In this document: one piece after another, positions 36,514 through 45,172 of the stretch
How the letters are laid out: each line of letters starts with the position of its first letter
Position numbering within the stretch: position 1 is the first letter of the stretch
Source: Aureispira sp050633105
GTDB lineage: Bacteria; Bacteroidota; Bacteroidia; Chitinophagales; Saprospiraceae
Reading direction: 5' to 3'
Assembly (NCBI GenBank): GCA_050633105.1
Contig: JBOEFW010000026.1
Location: 1-64,000 of the forward strand
Length of the DNA: 64,000 nt
Position numbers and translations under genes: made by a program
The notes under the pieces: model-generated
The model's database searches: none
What the model was told of the DNA's origin: nothing
The model's input: only the letters and a program-made list of their open reading frames with translations

Positions 36514-37098
36514 CTACTCCTCCACAGGAGGCGTATATTTCAAGAAATAAGCGGTTTCTCCGTCTGGTCGTTGCCACTCATGGAAAACCTTAAAACCATA
36601 ACGTTGGTAAACCAAGGCATTTTTACGCATTCTAGTTTCTGCATAAATAGGCAATTGAGTGGTTTTAGAGAGACTAAGAAATTCCTCTTTCATTTCTCGT
36701 GCAGTACTTGTTGGAGTGCCTTTGACAATGCCCCAAAAGGAACAATAAAGGTATTCTTCTTGACTAGGGCGTTGGCGCTTGATGTAGCGTTGGTTCTGTA
36801 AGAGGCTTTGTGCTTTTTTGAGGCCTGTCACTCTAAAAACCAAGCCCAATTCTCCCCAGATATCTTTCCAGAAGTTGTTTTCTTGTGGCCGCATTCTAAA
36901 TAAAACGGCAAAACCATTGCCATCTTGACTGATTAGAAGCGCCTTTTTTTTGAGGGCTTTATTAATAATATAGCGCGCTAAATACTGAAAGCGTTGATGT
37001 TCTTTTCGGCCTTTTTTAACCAAGTCGATAGACGTTGGAATCTCTTTGAGAATGCCTGTTATTTTTTCAATAATGGCTTCCTTTTGTATAGCATTCAT
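36514..37098 (-). CDS. GNAT-fold acetyltransferase-like protein
   Basis: This 194-residue cytoplasmic protein follows the GNAT order. Core strands lie near residues 60-70 (NGFAVLFRM) and 115-125 (YLYCSFWGIV). The acetyl-CoA loop, which in typical members reads Q/RxxGxG/A, is only weakly represented by KGTPTSTAREM. The closing strand pair comes after PIYAETRMRKNALVYQRYGF, a sequence typical of GNAT C-termini (N..A...Y...GF). The likely role is N-acetylation of a small molecule or peptide. It lies 22 bases upstream of no other gene on its strand; the DUF2279 gene precedes it by 22 bases and may share its transcript. Confidence 0.7.
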   Translation of the reverse strand: MNAIQKEAIIEKITGILKEIPTSIDLVKKGRKEHQRFQYLARYIINKALKKKALLISQDGNGFAVLFRMRPQENNFWKDIWGELGLVFRVTGLKKAQSLLQNQRYIKRQRPSQEEYLYCSFWGIVKGTPTSTAREMKEEFLSLSKTTQLPIYAETRMRKNALVYQRYGFKVFHEWQRPDGETAYFLKYTPPVEE

Positions 37099-37120
37099 GG
37101 AGAATTATTTTAAAGACGGT

Positions 37121-38128
37121 CTAAAAATAAAAAGGATGAAAATGGACGCCTCCTGCGGTATTGATTTCTAATGCAGGAAAAGGAATTTTGAAGATATTGA
37201 GCACTCCAAAGACGGTTTTTAGCCATTTATGGCGTGTTGGGATGCGCTCAAAATCAATATCTAGTGACACAAAAAATTGGCTTTGGCGCTCATAACCTGT
37301 TGGGGCTGCAAAGTGATTGCCCTGTGCATCTTCCCAGCTATTTTGCTCTGCTCCATAGACCTGTTCAATCCCATAACCCACTGCGACATTCACCCATTGG
37401 AAAGGTGTTTTAGAAGTAGTTTTGGGGAGAAAGGAAGCGACATTTGCAGAAAGCCAAATGGTTTGACCATTGTATTCTTTGAAGAACAATTCTGCTGGAC
37501 TGTTGCCATAGAGCTGCGCTGCCCGTTCTTTTAAACTGGTGATCGCTGCACCATTTGTCGAGTGGATAGGAGCAGTTGAATATCTTGGACGATGAGCAGA
37601 CAGTTTCCAGCGAATACGTTGCTCTTTCCAAAGAAGCTCTTGCGCTAAGTAGGTGCCAGAGCCTAAAACATTAAAGCCCATGTCCCCCCAAGAAAAGCCC
37701 CACTGGTCAGAAAAACCATCCATTACTTCTAAAGTTGTCTGAAATAATAACCCCGCTCCAAAACCTATCCAACGCGCTTCGCGTTGAGGGACGCCCATCC
37801 AAATATAAAGGTCTCCAATCCATTTACTTTCAAAGTATCCTGTCATGGCATGACCAAATTTATCCATTCGGCGCCAGCCTGACCAATCGTCAAACGTATG
37901 AAAAGAGCTACGAGGATAATTGGCATACCAAGCTTGGTTGAGACCAATCGTAGCAAGGCTATAGCTTGTTAAAATTCCTGTTGTCATTCCCCAGAAACGT
38001 ACTTTATTGAAAGTAGGAGCGTTTTCAAATAAAGATAGCCGTTCCGATTGATCGGAAAGGCTATCTGTTTGAGCTACGCTTCCAATGCTAGGAAGCAACA
38101 GACTAATCCACAGTAGGAGCGTCTTCAT
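37121..38128 (-). CDS. DUF2279 family protein
   Basis: This 335-residue protein has a signal peptide (residues 1-19). The central region (about 45-165) matches the DUF2279 pattern: WSGWRRMDKFGHAMTGYFES, then VPQREARWIGFGAGLLFQTT and MDGFSDQWGFSWGDMGFNVL, with small and aromatic residues of short membrane helices. The C-terminal half is strand-rich, with barrel-like segments (PFQWVNVAVGYGIEQVYG). The family occurs as periplasmic or outer-membrane proteins of unknown function. Its start overlaps the end of the upstream gene by 26 bases, so the two are coupled. Confidence 0.75.
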   Translation of the reverse strand: MKTLLLWISLLLPSIGSVAQTDSLSDQSERLSLFENAPTFNKVRFWGMTTGILTSYSLATIGLNQAWYANYPRSSFHTFDDWSGWRRMDKFGHAMTGYFESKWIGDLYIWMGVPQREARWIGFGAGLLFQTTLEVMDGFSDQWGFSWGDMGFNVLGSGTYLAQELLWKEQRIRWKLSAHRPRYSTAPIHSTNGAAITSLKERAAQLYGNSPAELFFKEYNGQTIWLSANVASFLPKTTSKTPFQWVNVAVGYGIEQVYGAEQNSWEDAQGNHFAAPTGYERQSQFFVSLDIDFERIPTRHKWLKTVFGVLNIFKIPFPALEINTAGGVHFHPFYF

Positions 38129-39140
38129 TAGCTGATGTTTTTGGAGGTTCCTCCGTTATGATGCCTTTTCCCCGTCTCATTTCGTAATACAACAAACTTT
38201 CGCGCGTTTTCTCATCTTGTAATTCAATGGCGCGAAGAAGGCGTCTTTTGCCTCGGTGGAAAAGGACAAAGAAATTTTCTTGTGTAGTTTCGTCTTTGAC
38301 TTCTGCTTCTAGAACCGTTCTTGGTTTATTTTCTTCTCGATCTTGGTAACTCTCTACCTCTTTGATCTTTTTTATTAAAAACTTTCTGCGTTTTCCATCT
38401 TTGGGATTAAAGATGATGTATTGCAAGAGTTTCTCTTTTTTTCCTTTTAGGACGGTTTCTTCTTCAAAACGAACATCTATGGCGTCTTCTTGATAAATGC
38501 GTGAAACTTGACGTATATTGATGTTAGATTGATTGCTATACGATAAGAAGGGATAAAGTACCTTGCCCCAAAGTTCCTCTAGGGTTTTACTATTAAAATC
38601 CTCTTGGTGGGTGAAATATTGCCCATCTGCTAAGGCTTGTTCTTCACTGATGTGTGACAACCAATAGACATGTTCAGGGTCCGCCATGCTAGGACGATAT
38701 TTAATCATCTCTACTTGACTGATTGGATCACGGTAGAATTTGAGGTACCCTTCTAATTCTCTATTAGTATGGTCTACCAAATAAAACTCTACTCCAAAAT
38801 CGGTTTCCACAATACGGGAAATGCGTAGACGGTAAGGCTTAGCATCTGTTGGAGGATCTACAATTCCAGCAGGGGTATAATTTGCGCGCTCTGTAATGAG
38901 CACATCTGCCCGAGTAACAGAAAAAGAGACTACTCCTACTCCAATGGGATCAGGATAATGTGCAATACTCATTTTTCCTTCTCCTGGAACAAAGGTGTAC
39001 CCATAAAAATCAGCGGAAGAAGTAAAATCTTGATCTTCTACCCAAGAATAACGAAGGGTAGTGGTGGGGGCTTCTTGCTTTTGTGCCTTGCTAAGGAAGG
39101 TGCAACAACAGAATAAAATTATACAAAGGTAATGTGCCAT
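38103..39140 (-). CDS. Exported protein of unknown function
   Basis: I start it at the ATG at 39140 (345 residues), since this gives a signal peptide (MAHYLCIILFCCCTFLSKAQ); the open frame extends 23 codons further. The mature chain is beta-rich with many charged residues: MSIAHYPDPIGVGVVSFSVT, then a Lys/Glu-rich second half (KRRKFLIKKIKEVES). No known domain is recognised. It overlaps the DUF2279 gene, so it is the first gene of a unit reaching to the GNAT-like gene. Confidence 0.65.
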   Translation of the reverse strand: MAHYLCIILFCCCTFLSKAQKQEAPTTTLRYSWVEDQDFTSSADFYGYTFVPGEGKMSIAHYPDPIGVGVVSFSVTRADVLITERANYTPAGIVDPPTDAKPYRLRISRIVETDFGVEFYLVDHTNRELEGYLKFYRDPISQVEMIKYRPSMADPEHVYWLSHISEEQALADGQYFTHQEDFNSKTLEELWGKVLYPFLSYSNQSNINIRQVSRIYQEDAIDVRFEEETVLKGKKEKLLQYIIFNPKDGKRRKFLIKKIKEVESYQDREENKPRTVLEAEVKDETTQENFFVLFHRGKRRLLRAIELQDEKTRESLLYYEMRRGKGIITEEPPKTSANEDAPTVD

Positions 39141-39599
39141 AATACTACTTTTTTCGGGACTGAATCTCCAATGATGAGAGAACAACTGACTAGATAAAAC
39201 TAGGGACAAAAGTTGACTATTAAAATTCTATTGGAATAGAATGGTTGTTTTCAAGATGTATTTAAAATAAATAAACTTATGGTTCTTGTGGGGCATTATT
39301 GGCGGTGAATGCTCCTAAGAGCACTCAACAAAAATAAAAATTTATCCACGTAATTCTCAATATTAGGAAGTTGTTTAAATTTAAGGTTATAATAGGCTTT
39401 CTTACAAAACGAAGTTTATCCAAAAAAAGGCTTTTGAAAAAAGCCCATTTTTGAATTCTTTTTTCCTAAAAAGGAAACCACTTTCCTTGTCAAGGCAAGG
39501 AAGAGTTGTTGTTCTTTTACAACGTCCATCAAGGCCTTATCGTTATACTAAGGCAAGGCTTATGCCATTTCTATCATACTGGCTATCAATCTCGATTGC
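39141..39599. other. Divergent intergenic region with a small hairpin
   Basis: This 459-base gap separates the minus-strand exported-protein unit and the plus-strand patatin gene. A TTCCTTG/CAAGGAA stem (39483-39502) and the surrounding CAAGGC-type repeats (39490-39570) are the only structure seen. No gene is present. Confidence 0.45.
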
Positions 39600-41861
39600 A
39601 TGACCCAACTTAAAGCACGTTTACTCAATTTATATTATACGTTTCCTATACAGTTGATTCGTTTACAACTTAAACACAATGTGTTATTATTGAGTTTATG
39701 GGCCATTTTATTTGCTATGACAAGTGGTCAAATAGGCGCTTCTATGGGGTTGCACAAACTTTTTTTGGATCCTGAATACAAAGGTGTAGTTGGGTTTTGG
39801 AGCTTTTTTATCATTGGAATCGCCTATGGAAGCTTTTTTATTGCTTGGAATACCAGTATTTATATTCTCAATAGTTACCGTTTTCCTTTTTTGGCTTCCT
39901 TGTATCGTCCGTTCTCTAAGTTCAGTTTTAACAATTGTTTTATCCCTGTTCTATTTCTAATTTTTTATTGTTATCAAATTATAGACTTTCAATGGTACAA
40001 TGAGTACAAAGGAGAGTATAGTTTGGTGTATTGTTTAGGGCTACTTTCTGGAGCCTTTCTGATGATTGTTGCGGCCATGATTTATTTTCAGTATACCAAT
40101 ACAGATGTGCAGAGCTATCGTAAGCAGAATCGACTTAAATTATCAAAAGTACTCAAAGCTATTGTGGTACAGCGGAAGGAACGCAGTGTGAATTTGCAAG
40201 AAGATGGCCCTTATAAAAATGCCTGGCGCGTTGATTTTTTCCTTAATGAGCGCTTCCAATGGCGGATTGTTCGTCAAGTAGGGCATTATAACTTTAAACT
40301 GTTAGAACGTGTTTTTCGCCAAAACCATGCGAATGCGTTTGTTATTCAAAGCATCAGTATTACGTTATTGATTTTGATGGCGGCATTGGTGGAGTATGAA
40401 GTGTTTAGAATTCCTGCGGCAGCTAGTTTATTGCTCTTGTTTTCTATTCTAACGACCGTGATTGGGGCCTTAACTTATTGGTTGGAAGAGTGGCGTGTCT
40501 TGTCCTTGTTATTGGCGTTCTTGATGATTAACCAAATGATGGCTTGGGGGCTGTTTTCTTATAAAAATAGTGCTTATGGGCTAAATTATGACGTTGAACC
40601 TACCCCTTATTCCTTGCCTGTTTTAGATTCTATTTGCTCTAAGCGCCAATATTATAACGACAGCAAAAATATGCTGAAAATCTTGGAGCGCTGGCATGAT
40701 AAGGTGACGGATGGGGCCCCTAAAAAGAAACCTAAGCTGGTGTTGTTTTGTGTGAGTGGTGGAGGTATCCGAGCCAGTCTATGGTCACATCATGTGATGC
40801 GGGAAGCGGATCGTGCTACTCAAGGGCATCTAATGTCCCACACAGCGTTGATTACAGGCTCTTCAGGGGGAATGTGGGGCGCTAGTTTGTATCGAGAATT
40901 ATACCACCAAAAGCAACAAGGGGAGTCGATTAATTTGTACGATAAGCAGTATATTGATTACAGTGCAAAGGATTTGATGAATTCTTTAGTGTTTACTTTT
41001 TTGGTCAATGATATTTTTATTCCGTGGGTGAATCGAGAGGTGAATGGGCATACGTATCGCCAAGATCGAGGTTATAGTTTTGAACAGCAGTTTATTGAGA
41101 ATACCAATGGGCTTTTGGCGCATGACTTGGCGTATTATCAAAAAGCAGAAGAGGAAGCGCTTATTCCTCTGTTGTTCCTAACACCTTTGATCGCAAATGA
41201 CAGTCGAATGTTAGTTATTTCTCCTCAGCCTGTTAGTTTTATGATGCGTCCACCATTTAGTTATCAAGGGGCGAGCCGCTCTAGCAAAATAGATGCGGTT
41301 GATTATGGGGCCTTGTTTCGTGCCCATGACCCTATGAGTTTGCGCTTTGCTACTGCTTTGAGGATGAATGCAACGTTTCCATTTATTTTTCCAAGTGTAC
41401 AAATGCCTAGTGAACCTACTATTAATTTGGTAGACGCAGGATTTAGAGATAACTTTGGATTGGAAATGGCGACGCGTTTTGCGGCGATTTTTAGAAAATG
41501 GATCCGTGCGAATACAAGCGGAGTGGTGATTGTTTCTGTTCGTTCTTATGCACAGGCCGAGGAAATTTCAGAAACAACTTCTCATTCTTTATCAGAATTA
41601 TTTTTTAATCCTTTGGGGCCTATGTTTGCGATTGATGCGTTGCAGAATTATCACCATGATAACTATATTTCGTATCTAAAATCTAAGATTGGTTATGACA
41701 AGGTAGAGGTGGTCGATTTTATTTATAAACCGACTTTATTGGAAGAAAGAGCCTCTTTGAGTTTGCATTTGACTCAGCGCGAGAAAAATGATATTCTCAA
41801 TGCAATTACTTTAGAAGAAAATAAAAATAGCATCAGTCTTTTAAAACAGCTTTTACGCTAG
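39600..41861 (+). CDS. Membrane-anchored patatin-like phospholipase
   Basis: This 753-residue protein has about seven to eight membrane segments in its first 320 residues (for example FWSFFIIGIAYGSFFIAW and SLLLAFLMINQMMAWGLFS), followed by a patatin domain. The oxyanion loop SGGGIRAS is at residues 386-393. The nucleophile elbow is GSSGG, with Ser422 in the GxSxG position, and the catalytic Asp is Asp612 in LVDAGFRDNFG. These Ser-Asp dyad features indicate acyl hydrolase activity on lipids. Fusion of a patatin domain to many membrane helices is less common than the soluble form and suggests direct work at the inner membrane. The transcript is probably monocistronic. Confidence 0.88.
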   Translation: MTQLKARLLNLYYTFPIQLIRLQLKHNVLLLSLWAILFAMTSGQIGASMGLHKLFLDPEYKGVVGFWSFFIIGIAYGSFFIAWNTSIYILNSYRFPFLASLYRPFSKFSFNNCFIPVLFLIFYCYQIIDFQWYNEYKGEYSLVYCLGLLSGAFLMIVAAMIYFQYTNTDVQSYRKQNRLKLSKVLKAIVVQRKERSVNLQEDGPYKNAWRVDFFLNERFQWRIVRQVGHYNFKLLERVFRQNHANAFVIQSISITLLILMAALVEYEVFRIPAAASLLLLFSILTTVIGALTYWLEEWRVLSLLLAFLMINQMMAWGLFSYKNSAYGLNYDVEPTPYSLPVLDSICSKRQYYNDSKNMLKILERWHDKVTDGAPKKKPKLVLFCVSGGGIRASLWSHHVMREADRATQGHLMSHTALITGSSGGMWGASLYRELYHQKQQGESINLYDKQYIDYSAKDLMNSLVFTFLVNDIFIPWVNREVNGHTYRQDRGYSFEQQFIENTNGLLAHDLAYYQKAEEEALIPLLFLTPLIANDSRMLVISPQPVSFMMRPPFSYQGASRSSKIDAVDYGALFRAHDPMSLRFATALRMNATFPFIFPSVQMPSEPTINLVDAGFRDNFGLEMATRFAAIFRKWIRANTSGVVIVSVRSYAQAEEISETTSHSLSELFFNPLGPMFAIDALQNYHHDNYISYLKSKIGYDKVEVVDFIYKPTLLEERASLSLHLTQREKNDILNAITLEENKNSISLLKQLLR

Positions 41862-41928
41862 ATAAAACCCTTGAAAGACAGCTAAAGACATAAAAAACAG
41901 CTCCTAAAGGAACTATTTTTGCCAATTG

Positions 41929-41959
41929 TTTGCAAAGGTGCTAAGTCTTCTTATCTTTG
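41929..41959 (+). promoter_or_regulatory. Bacteroidota housekeeping promoter for rplY
   Basis: TTTG (41929-41932), 19 bases, then TATCTTTG (41952-41959) exactly matches the TTTG-N19-TAnnTTTG consensus. Transcription would start near 41966, about 43 bases before the rplY ATG. Confidence 0.85.
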
Positions 41960-42008
41960 CACGTCCAAAAAGAAAAGTATTTACTTAGAATAAACTATAA
42001 CGATTCAA

Positions 42009-42617
42009 ATGAAAACGATCGCATTAACAGGTACTTCAAGAACTGAACTAGGCAAAAAAAGTACAAAAGCTATACGCAATGCCAACTTGGTACCATGCGT
42101 TCTATATGGTGGTGAGAACAACCTTCACTTCACTGTCACTCCTATGGGATTGAGAGATTTGATTTATACAGATGAGTTTAGAATAGCAGAGGTGACTGTA
42201 GGTAGTGACGTCCGCAAAGCTCTTATCAAAACTGTAGAATTCCACCCTGTAACAGACAAAATCATGCACGTTGATTTGTTGGAGTTGGTAGAAGGAAAGC
42301 AAGTTAAAGCAGAAATTCCAATTCGTTTGGTTGGAGTTGCTGTAGGTGTAAAAGTAGGTGGTGTTTTGATGCAGAAGATCCGCAAAGTCAAAGTACAAAC
42401 CACGCCTGATAAATTATCTTCTTTTATCAATGTAGACGTTGAACACCTAGAATTAGGTAAGTCTATCCGTATCCGCGAAATCAAAGTGGAAGATGGTATT
42501 GAAATCATCAATGCTGGAGGAATTCCATTGGCATCCGTAGAAATACCACGTGCTTTACGTTCTACAGAAGCTAAGACTGAAGCAGAAGAGGCACAAGAAG
42601 CAGGAGCAGAAGCTTAG
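42009..42617 (+). CDS. rplY: 50S ribosomal protein L25 (Ctc form)
   Basis: This 202-residue protein binds 5S rRNA in the large ribosomal subunit. It has the L25 N-domain (SRTELGKKSTKAIRNANLVP, CVLYGG) and the longer TL5/Ctc C-domain (LGKSIRIREIKVEDGIEIIN), ending in an acidic Glu/Ala tail. The length is usual for Bacteroidota Ctc-type L25. It has a consensus promoter and is separated from pth by a hairpin, the rplY-pth order being common in bacteria. Confidence 0.95.
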   Translation: MKTIALTGTSRTELGKKSTKAIRNANLVPCVLYGGENNLHFTVTPMGLRDLIYTDEFRIAEVTVGSDVRKALIKTVEFHPVTDKIMHVDLLELVEGKQVKAEIPIRLVGVAVGVKVGGVLMQKIRKVKVQTTPDKLSSFINVDVEHLELGKSIRIREIKVEDGIEIINAGGIPLASVEIPRALRSTEAKTEAEEAQEAGAEA

Positions 42618-42656
42618 TCACTTTGTTCTAACCAACAATAGACGACAACTTATAAT

Positions 42657-42692
42657 AAGACGTATTGGAGACTTTTTTCCAGTACGTCTTTT
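42657..42692 (+). terminator. Terminator/attenuator between rplY and pth
   Basis: AAGACGTATTGG (42657-42668) pairs with CCAGTACGTCTT (42679-42690), one mismatch, followed by TT. A TATCTTTA -7-like element at 42697-42704 could give pth its own start. So pth may be partly uncoupled from rplY. Confidence 0.65.
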
Positions 42693-42726
42693 GTCGTATC
42701 TTTAGACGATCAATCCAATCATAACT

Positions 42727-43419
42727 ATGTTTAAATGGTGGCGTAAATTCTGGAAAGGTTCTTTGGAGGAAGAGGAGTCACAAAAAAACGACAATACAGT
42801 GAAATATCTTATTACAGGCTTAGGGAATCCTGGCGCAGAGTACAATGGAACACGCCACAATATTGGTTTTGATGTCGTGGATTATTTAGCGGCCAAGTTT
42901 GAGGTGTCTTATAAGAGTGATCGCCATGGTTTTGTGGGATCATTTAAGCATCGCGGGCGACAGTTTATACTATTAAAGCCAACGACCTATATGAATTTGA
43001 GTGGTCAAGCAGTCCGTTATTGGCTTCAAAAAGAGAAAATCAAAAAAGAAAACCTCTTGGTCATCTTAGATGACCTCAATCTTAAGTTTGGACAAGTACG
43101 CCTCAAAGGAAAAGGCAGTGCTGGAGGGCATAATGGGCTCAAAAACATAGAGCAACTCTTACAAACCAATGAATACCCTCGCCTTAAAATAGGAATTGGA
43201 GATCGTTTTAATAAAGGGAGGCAGGTTGATTTTGTTTTGGGGAAATGGAACATGGAGGAAGAGCCCCACTTGGATAAAATCATAGAGCATGGAGCACAGG
43301 GAGTTTTGCAATTTGGCACTTTAGGCTTGGATCGTTGTATGAATCGTGTGAATACGAACGTACTTGAAGAAAAGAAAAAGAAAACGCCCAAAAAAGATTC
43401 TAAAAACAAACAAACTTAG
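42727..43419 (+). CDS. pth: Peptidyl-tRNA hydrolase
   Basis: The enzyme frees tRNA from stalled peptidyl-tRNA. Core motifs are LITGLGNPGAEY, the catalytic-His motif GTRHNIGFDV, TYMNLSG with its conserved Asn, DDLNLKFGQVRLK with the conserved Asp, and GSAGGHNGLKNIE. The full chain is 230 residues. It carries about 24 residues before the normal start of the fold (MFKWWRKFWKGSLEEEESQK) and a Lys-rich tail. A GTG at 42799 would give the usual short form; I keep the ATG because it is the nearest after the rplY terminator. Confidence 0.92.
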   Translation: MFKWWRKFWKGSLEEEESQKNDNTVKYLITGLGNPGAEYNGTRHNIGFDVVDYLAAKFEVSYKSDRHGFVGSFKHRGRQFILLKPTTYMNLSGQAVRYWLQKEKIKKENLLVILDDLNLKFGQVRLKGKGSAGGHNGLKNIEQLLQTNEYPRLKIGIGDRFNKGRQVDFVLGKWNMEEEPHLDKIIEHGAQGVLQFGTLGLDRCMNRVNTNVLEEKKKKTPKKDSKNKQT

Positions 43420-43826
43420 CCCCATTAAAAAGTGATGATTCTAAGATGTCTAAATAAGTAAAGAGAGCAATTATAAATAAATACCCAAATAACAGCTTGG
43501 AAGGCTGCAACCTTTGTGCCTTTTAGGCACAAGCTTACGCAGATTGAAAGACAACTACTTTGTGCCTTGCGTTGCTGCGTGATCTCGCCAAAGGCTCGGT
43601 TCCGTTACTTTTGCTCTCGTAGTTGCTACGCAGTTCACAACGCCTAAAGGCTCACAAAACCTTTAACTAGTTCATAGCTAGGAAACCAAAACCGAGCTTT
43701 GTCTTGATTTCCTAGCTCTTATTTATCCTTCTACCTCGAATTTTTAAACAACTTCAAAAAGAAGAACTGTATAAGTCGTACTTTCGTGATTTTAATCCGA
43801 TCAATATGTTGTATTGGTACGTTGAT
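43420..43826. repeat. Structured non-coding region, possible dispersed repeat
   Basis: This 407-base gap is richer in GC and in inverted repeats than other gaps here. TTGTGCCT/AGGCACAA forms a hairpin near 43514-43532. AGCTAGGAAA (43676-43685) pairs with TTTCCTAGCT (43708-43717). GCGTTGCTGCGTGATCTCGC lies between them. No convincing frame runs through it. It looks like a dispersed intergenic repeat or structured RNA, but it occurs once in this window. Confidence 0.4.
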
Positions 43827-45020
43827 TTATTGATAGATGTGCTGATAAATCTCTTCTGTTTTTAGAGCATTGTCTACAAACAAGCGTTTGGTAATAATAT
43901 CTCCTTGTTCATTGTACTGTTCTTCATTTTTCCAATCTTTTCCATTCTTACGCTGTTCTACAACGGTATGGCTCAACAAATGACCTGTGCTATCTTCGTA
44001 TGTCCAGGTTTCAGTTAAGAAAGCTTCGCCCTCATTGGTTTCTACTCGTTGGATGGGCAAGTCTGGAAATTGTTGGTGGTAACTTGTGATGATACGTTCT
44101 GTATAGCTTTTCTCTGGAGTAACAACCGCGTGAATTTCTTCTGACCCTTCATAGGTATAGATAATGGTTCTCACTTTTTTCTTGAAATTCTTCTCCGTGA
44201 GTTTATAAGGGCGCCCTTCTTTGTAAAGAATAACCGTTTCGTTGTTGTATTTGATTTTTCCTTTGGTACTGCGGTTTCCAACTAATTTTTCTGTCTTCTT
44301 AAGTTGGCGATTCTTATCGTATTTATTAATGACAGTGGTAGAGTTGAAGTACAGTTGATCTTCAGAGCGTAATAATAGGCTGTCCTCTAAATAGCTAGCG
44401 GAGAAAGAGCGGGCTTGTGTTTTGGTATCTCCATCATCATCATAGGATACCCAAGTCAACATATTGCCAGCGGCATTACGTGTTACCTTTTCAGTGCTGA
44501 TGCTGGTTGGTTTGGTGGCATAATTACTGGCCTCTTTACCAATTAGAAAGCCATTCTTATCGTATTCATAACGGACTTGTCGCAATAACTGTTGGCTGTT
44601 GGGTTTTTGTGTTTTAACCCAGTAGCGTTTGTTAGAGCTTCTATCGTAATTTCTAAAGGTGGTTTTTTGAATACTGTACGCTTTTTTTCCAAGGGCTAAT
44701 TGCTCCGTTTGATAAAAACCACGGAGTGTATTAGGATTGTATTCTAAGGTATAATGACGATGAATAACATCTCCTGTATCCGACGCTTGGTAATAATCTC
44801 GTTCTTGGTTGATGACAAAGCCATTGGTATCATATTGTGTTTCTTGGATGTAATTGGTTTGTCGTTGGCCCTTGTTGTAGCGATAACTGTAATGAATGGT
44901 TTGTTGTAACTGTAGAGTGTCTACCATTAGACTATCTATTGTTACGGTATCTGTTTGAGCCAATAAAGGGGTGGCGATGCTACTGAGCCACCATAGGATG
45001 GTGTATAGAGTTGTTCTCAT
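43827..45020 (-). CDS. Secreted YD-like repeat protein, paralogue 4
   Basis: This 397-residue protein has a signal peptide (residues 1-21, ending TPLLAQ). The mature chain is built from repeats of about 20-25 residues with Tyr-(Asp/Asn)-x-x-Gly turns, such as TQYDTNGFVINQERDYY and VRYEYDKNGFLIGKEASNY, which resemble YD/RHS or toxin-MORN-like beta strands. There is no toxin core or RHS hyperconserved motif. It is the last and most separate of four neighbouring paralogues, since a terminator lies before it. It is probably periplasmic or at the surface; the function is unknown. Confidence 0.7.
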   Translation of the reverse strand: MRTTLYTILWWLSSIATPLLAQTDTVTIDSLMVDTLQLQQTIHYSYRYNKGQRQTNYIQETQYDTNGFVINQERDYYQASDTGDVIHRHYTLEYNPNTLRGFYQTEQLALGKKAYSIQKTTFRNYDRSSNKRYWVKTQKPNSQQLLRQVRYEYDKNGFLIGKEASNYATKPTSISTEKVTRNAAGNMLTWVSYDDDGDTKTQARSFSASYLEDSLLLRSEDQLYFNSTTVINKYDKNRQLKKTEKLVGNRSTKGKIKYNNETVILYKEGRPYKLTEKNFKKKVRTIIYTYEGSEEIHAVVTPEKSYTERIITSYHQQFPDLPIQRVETNEGEAFLTETWTYEDSTGHLLSHTVVEQRKNGKDWKNEEQYNEQGDIITKRLFVDNALKTEEIYQHIYQ

Positions 45021-45083
45021 AAGGCGTTGTTGTGCTAGACTTTATTTGTTATACGGTCTATGAAGGAGGAAGCGGCTATCCCT

Positions 45084-45125
45084 AAAATAAAACTATCTGT
45101 CCATTGACAGGCAATGGGCAGATAG
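45084..45125 (-). terminator. Terminator between paralogues 3 and 4
   Basis: On the minus strand CTATCTGCCCATTG...CAATGGACAGATAG (45125-45093, one mismatch, 5-base loop) is followed by TTTTATTTTA. It would end the transcript of paralogue 3. Confidence 0.8.
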
Positions 45126-45172
45126 CTGGAAAAATAGCCTTTTAAAACAATAGGGTAGGAGAATAAGGAGGA

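Noticed and set aside
42799..42801. GTG as the pth start
   Set aside because: It would give the standard length, but the upstream ATG is the first start after the hairpin and the basic extension may be real; kept only as an alternative.
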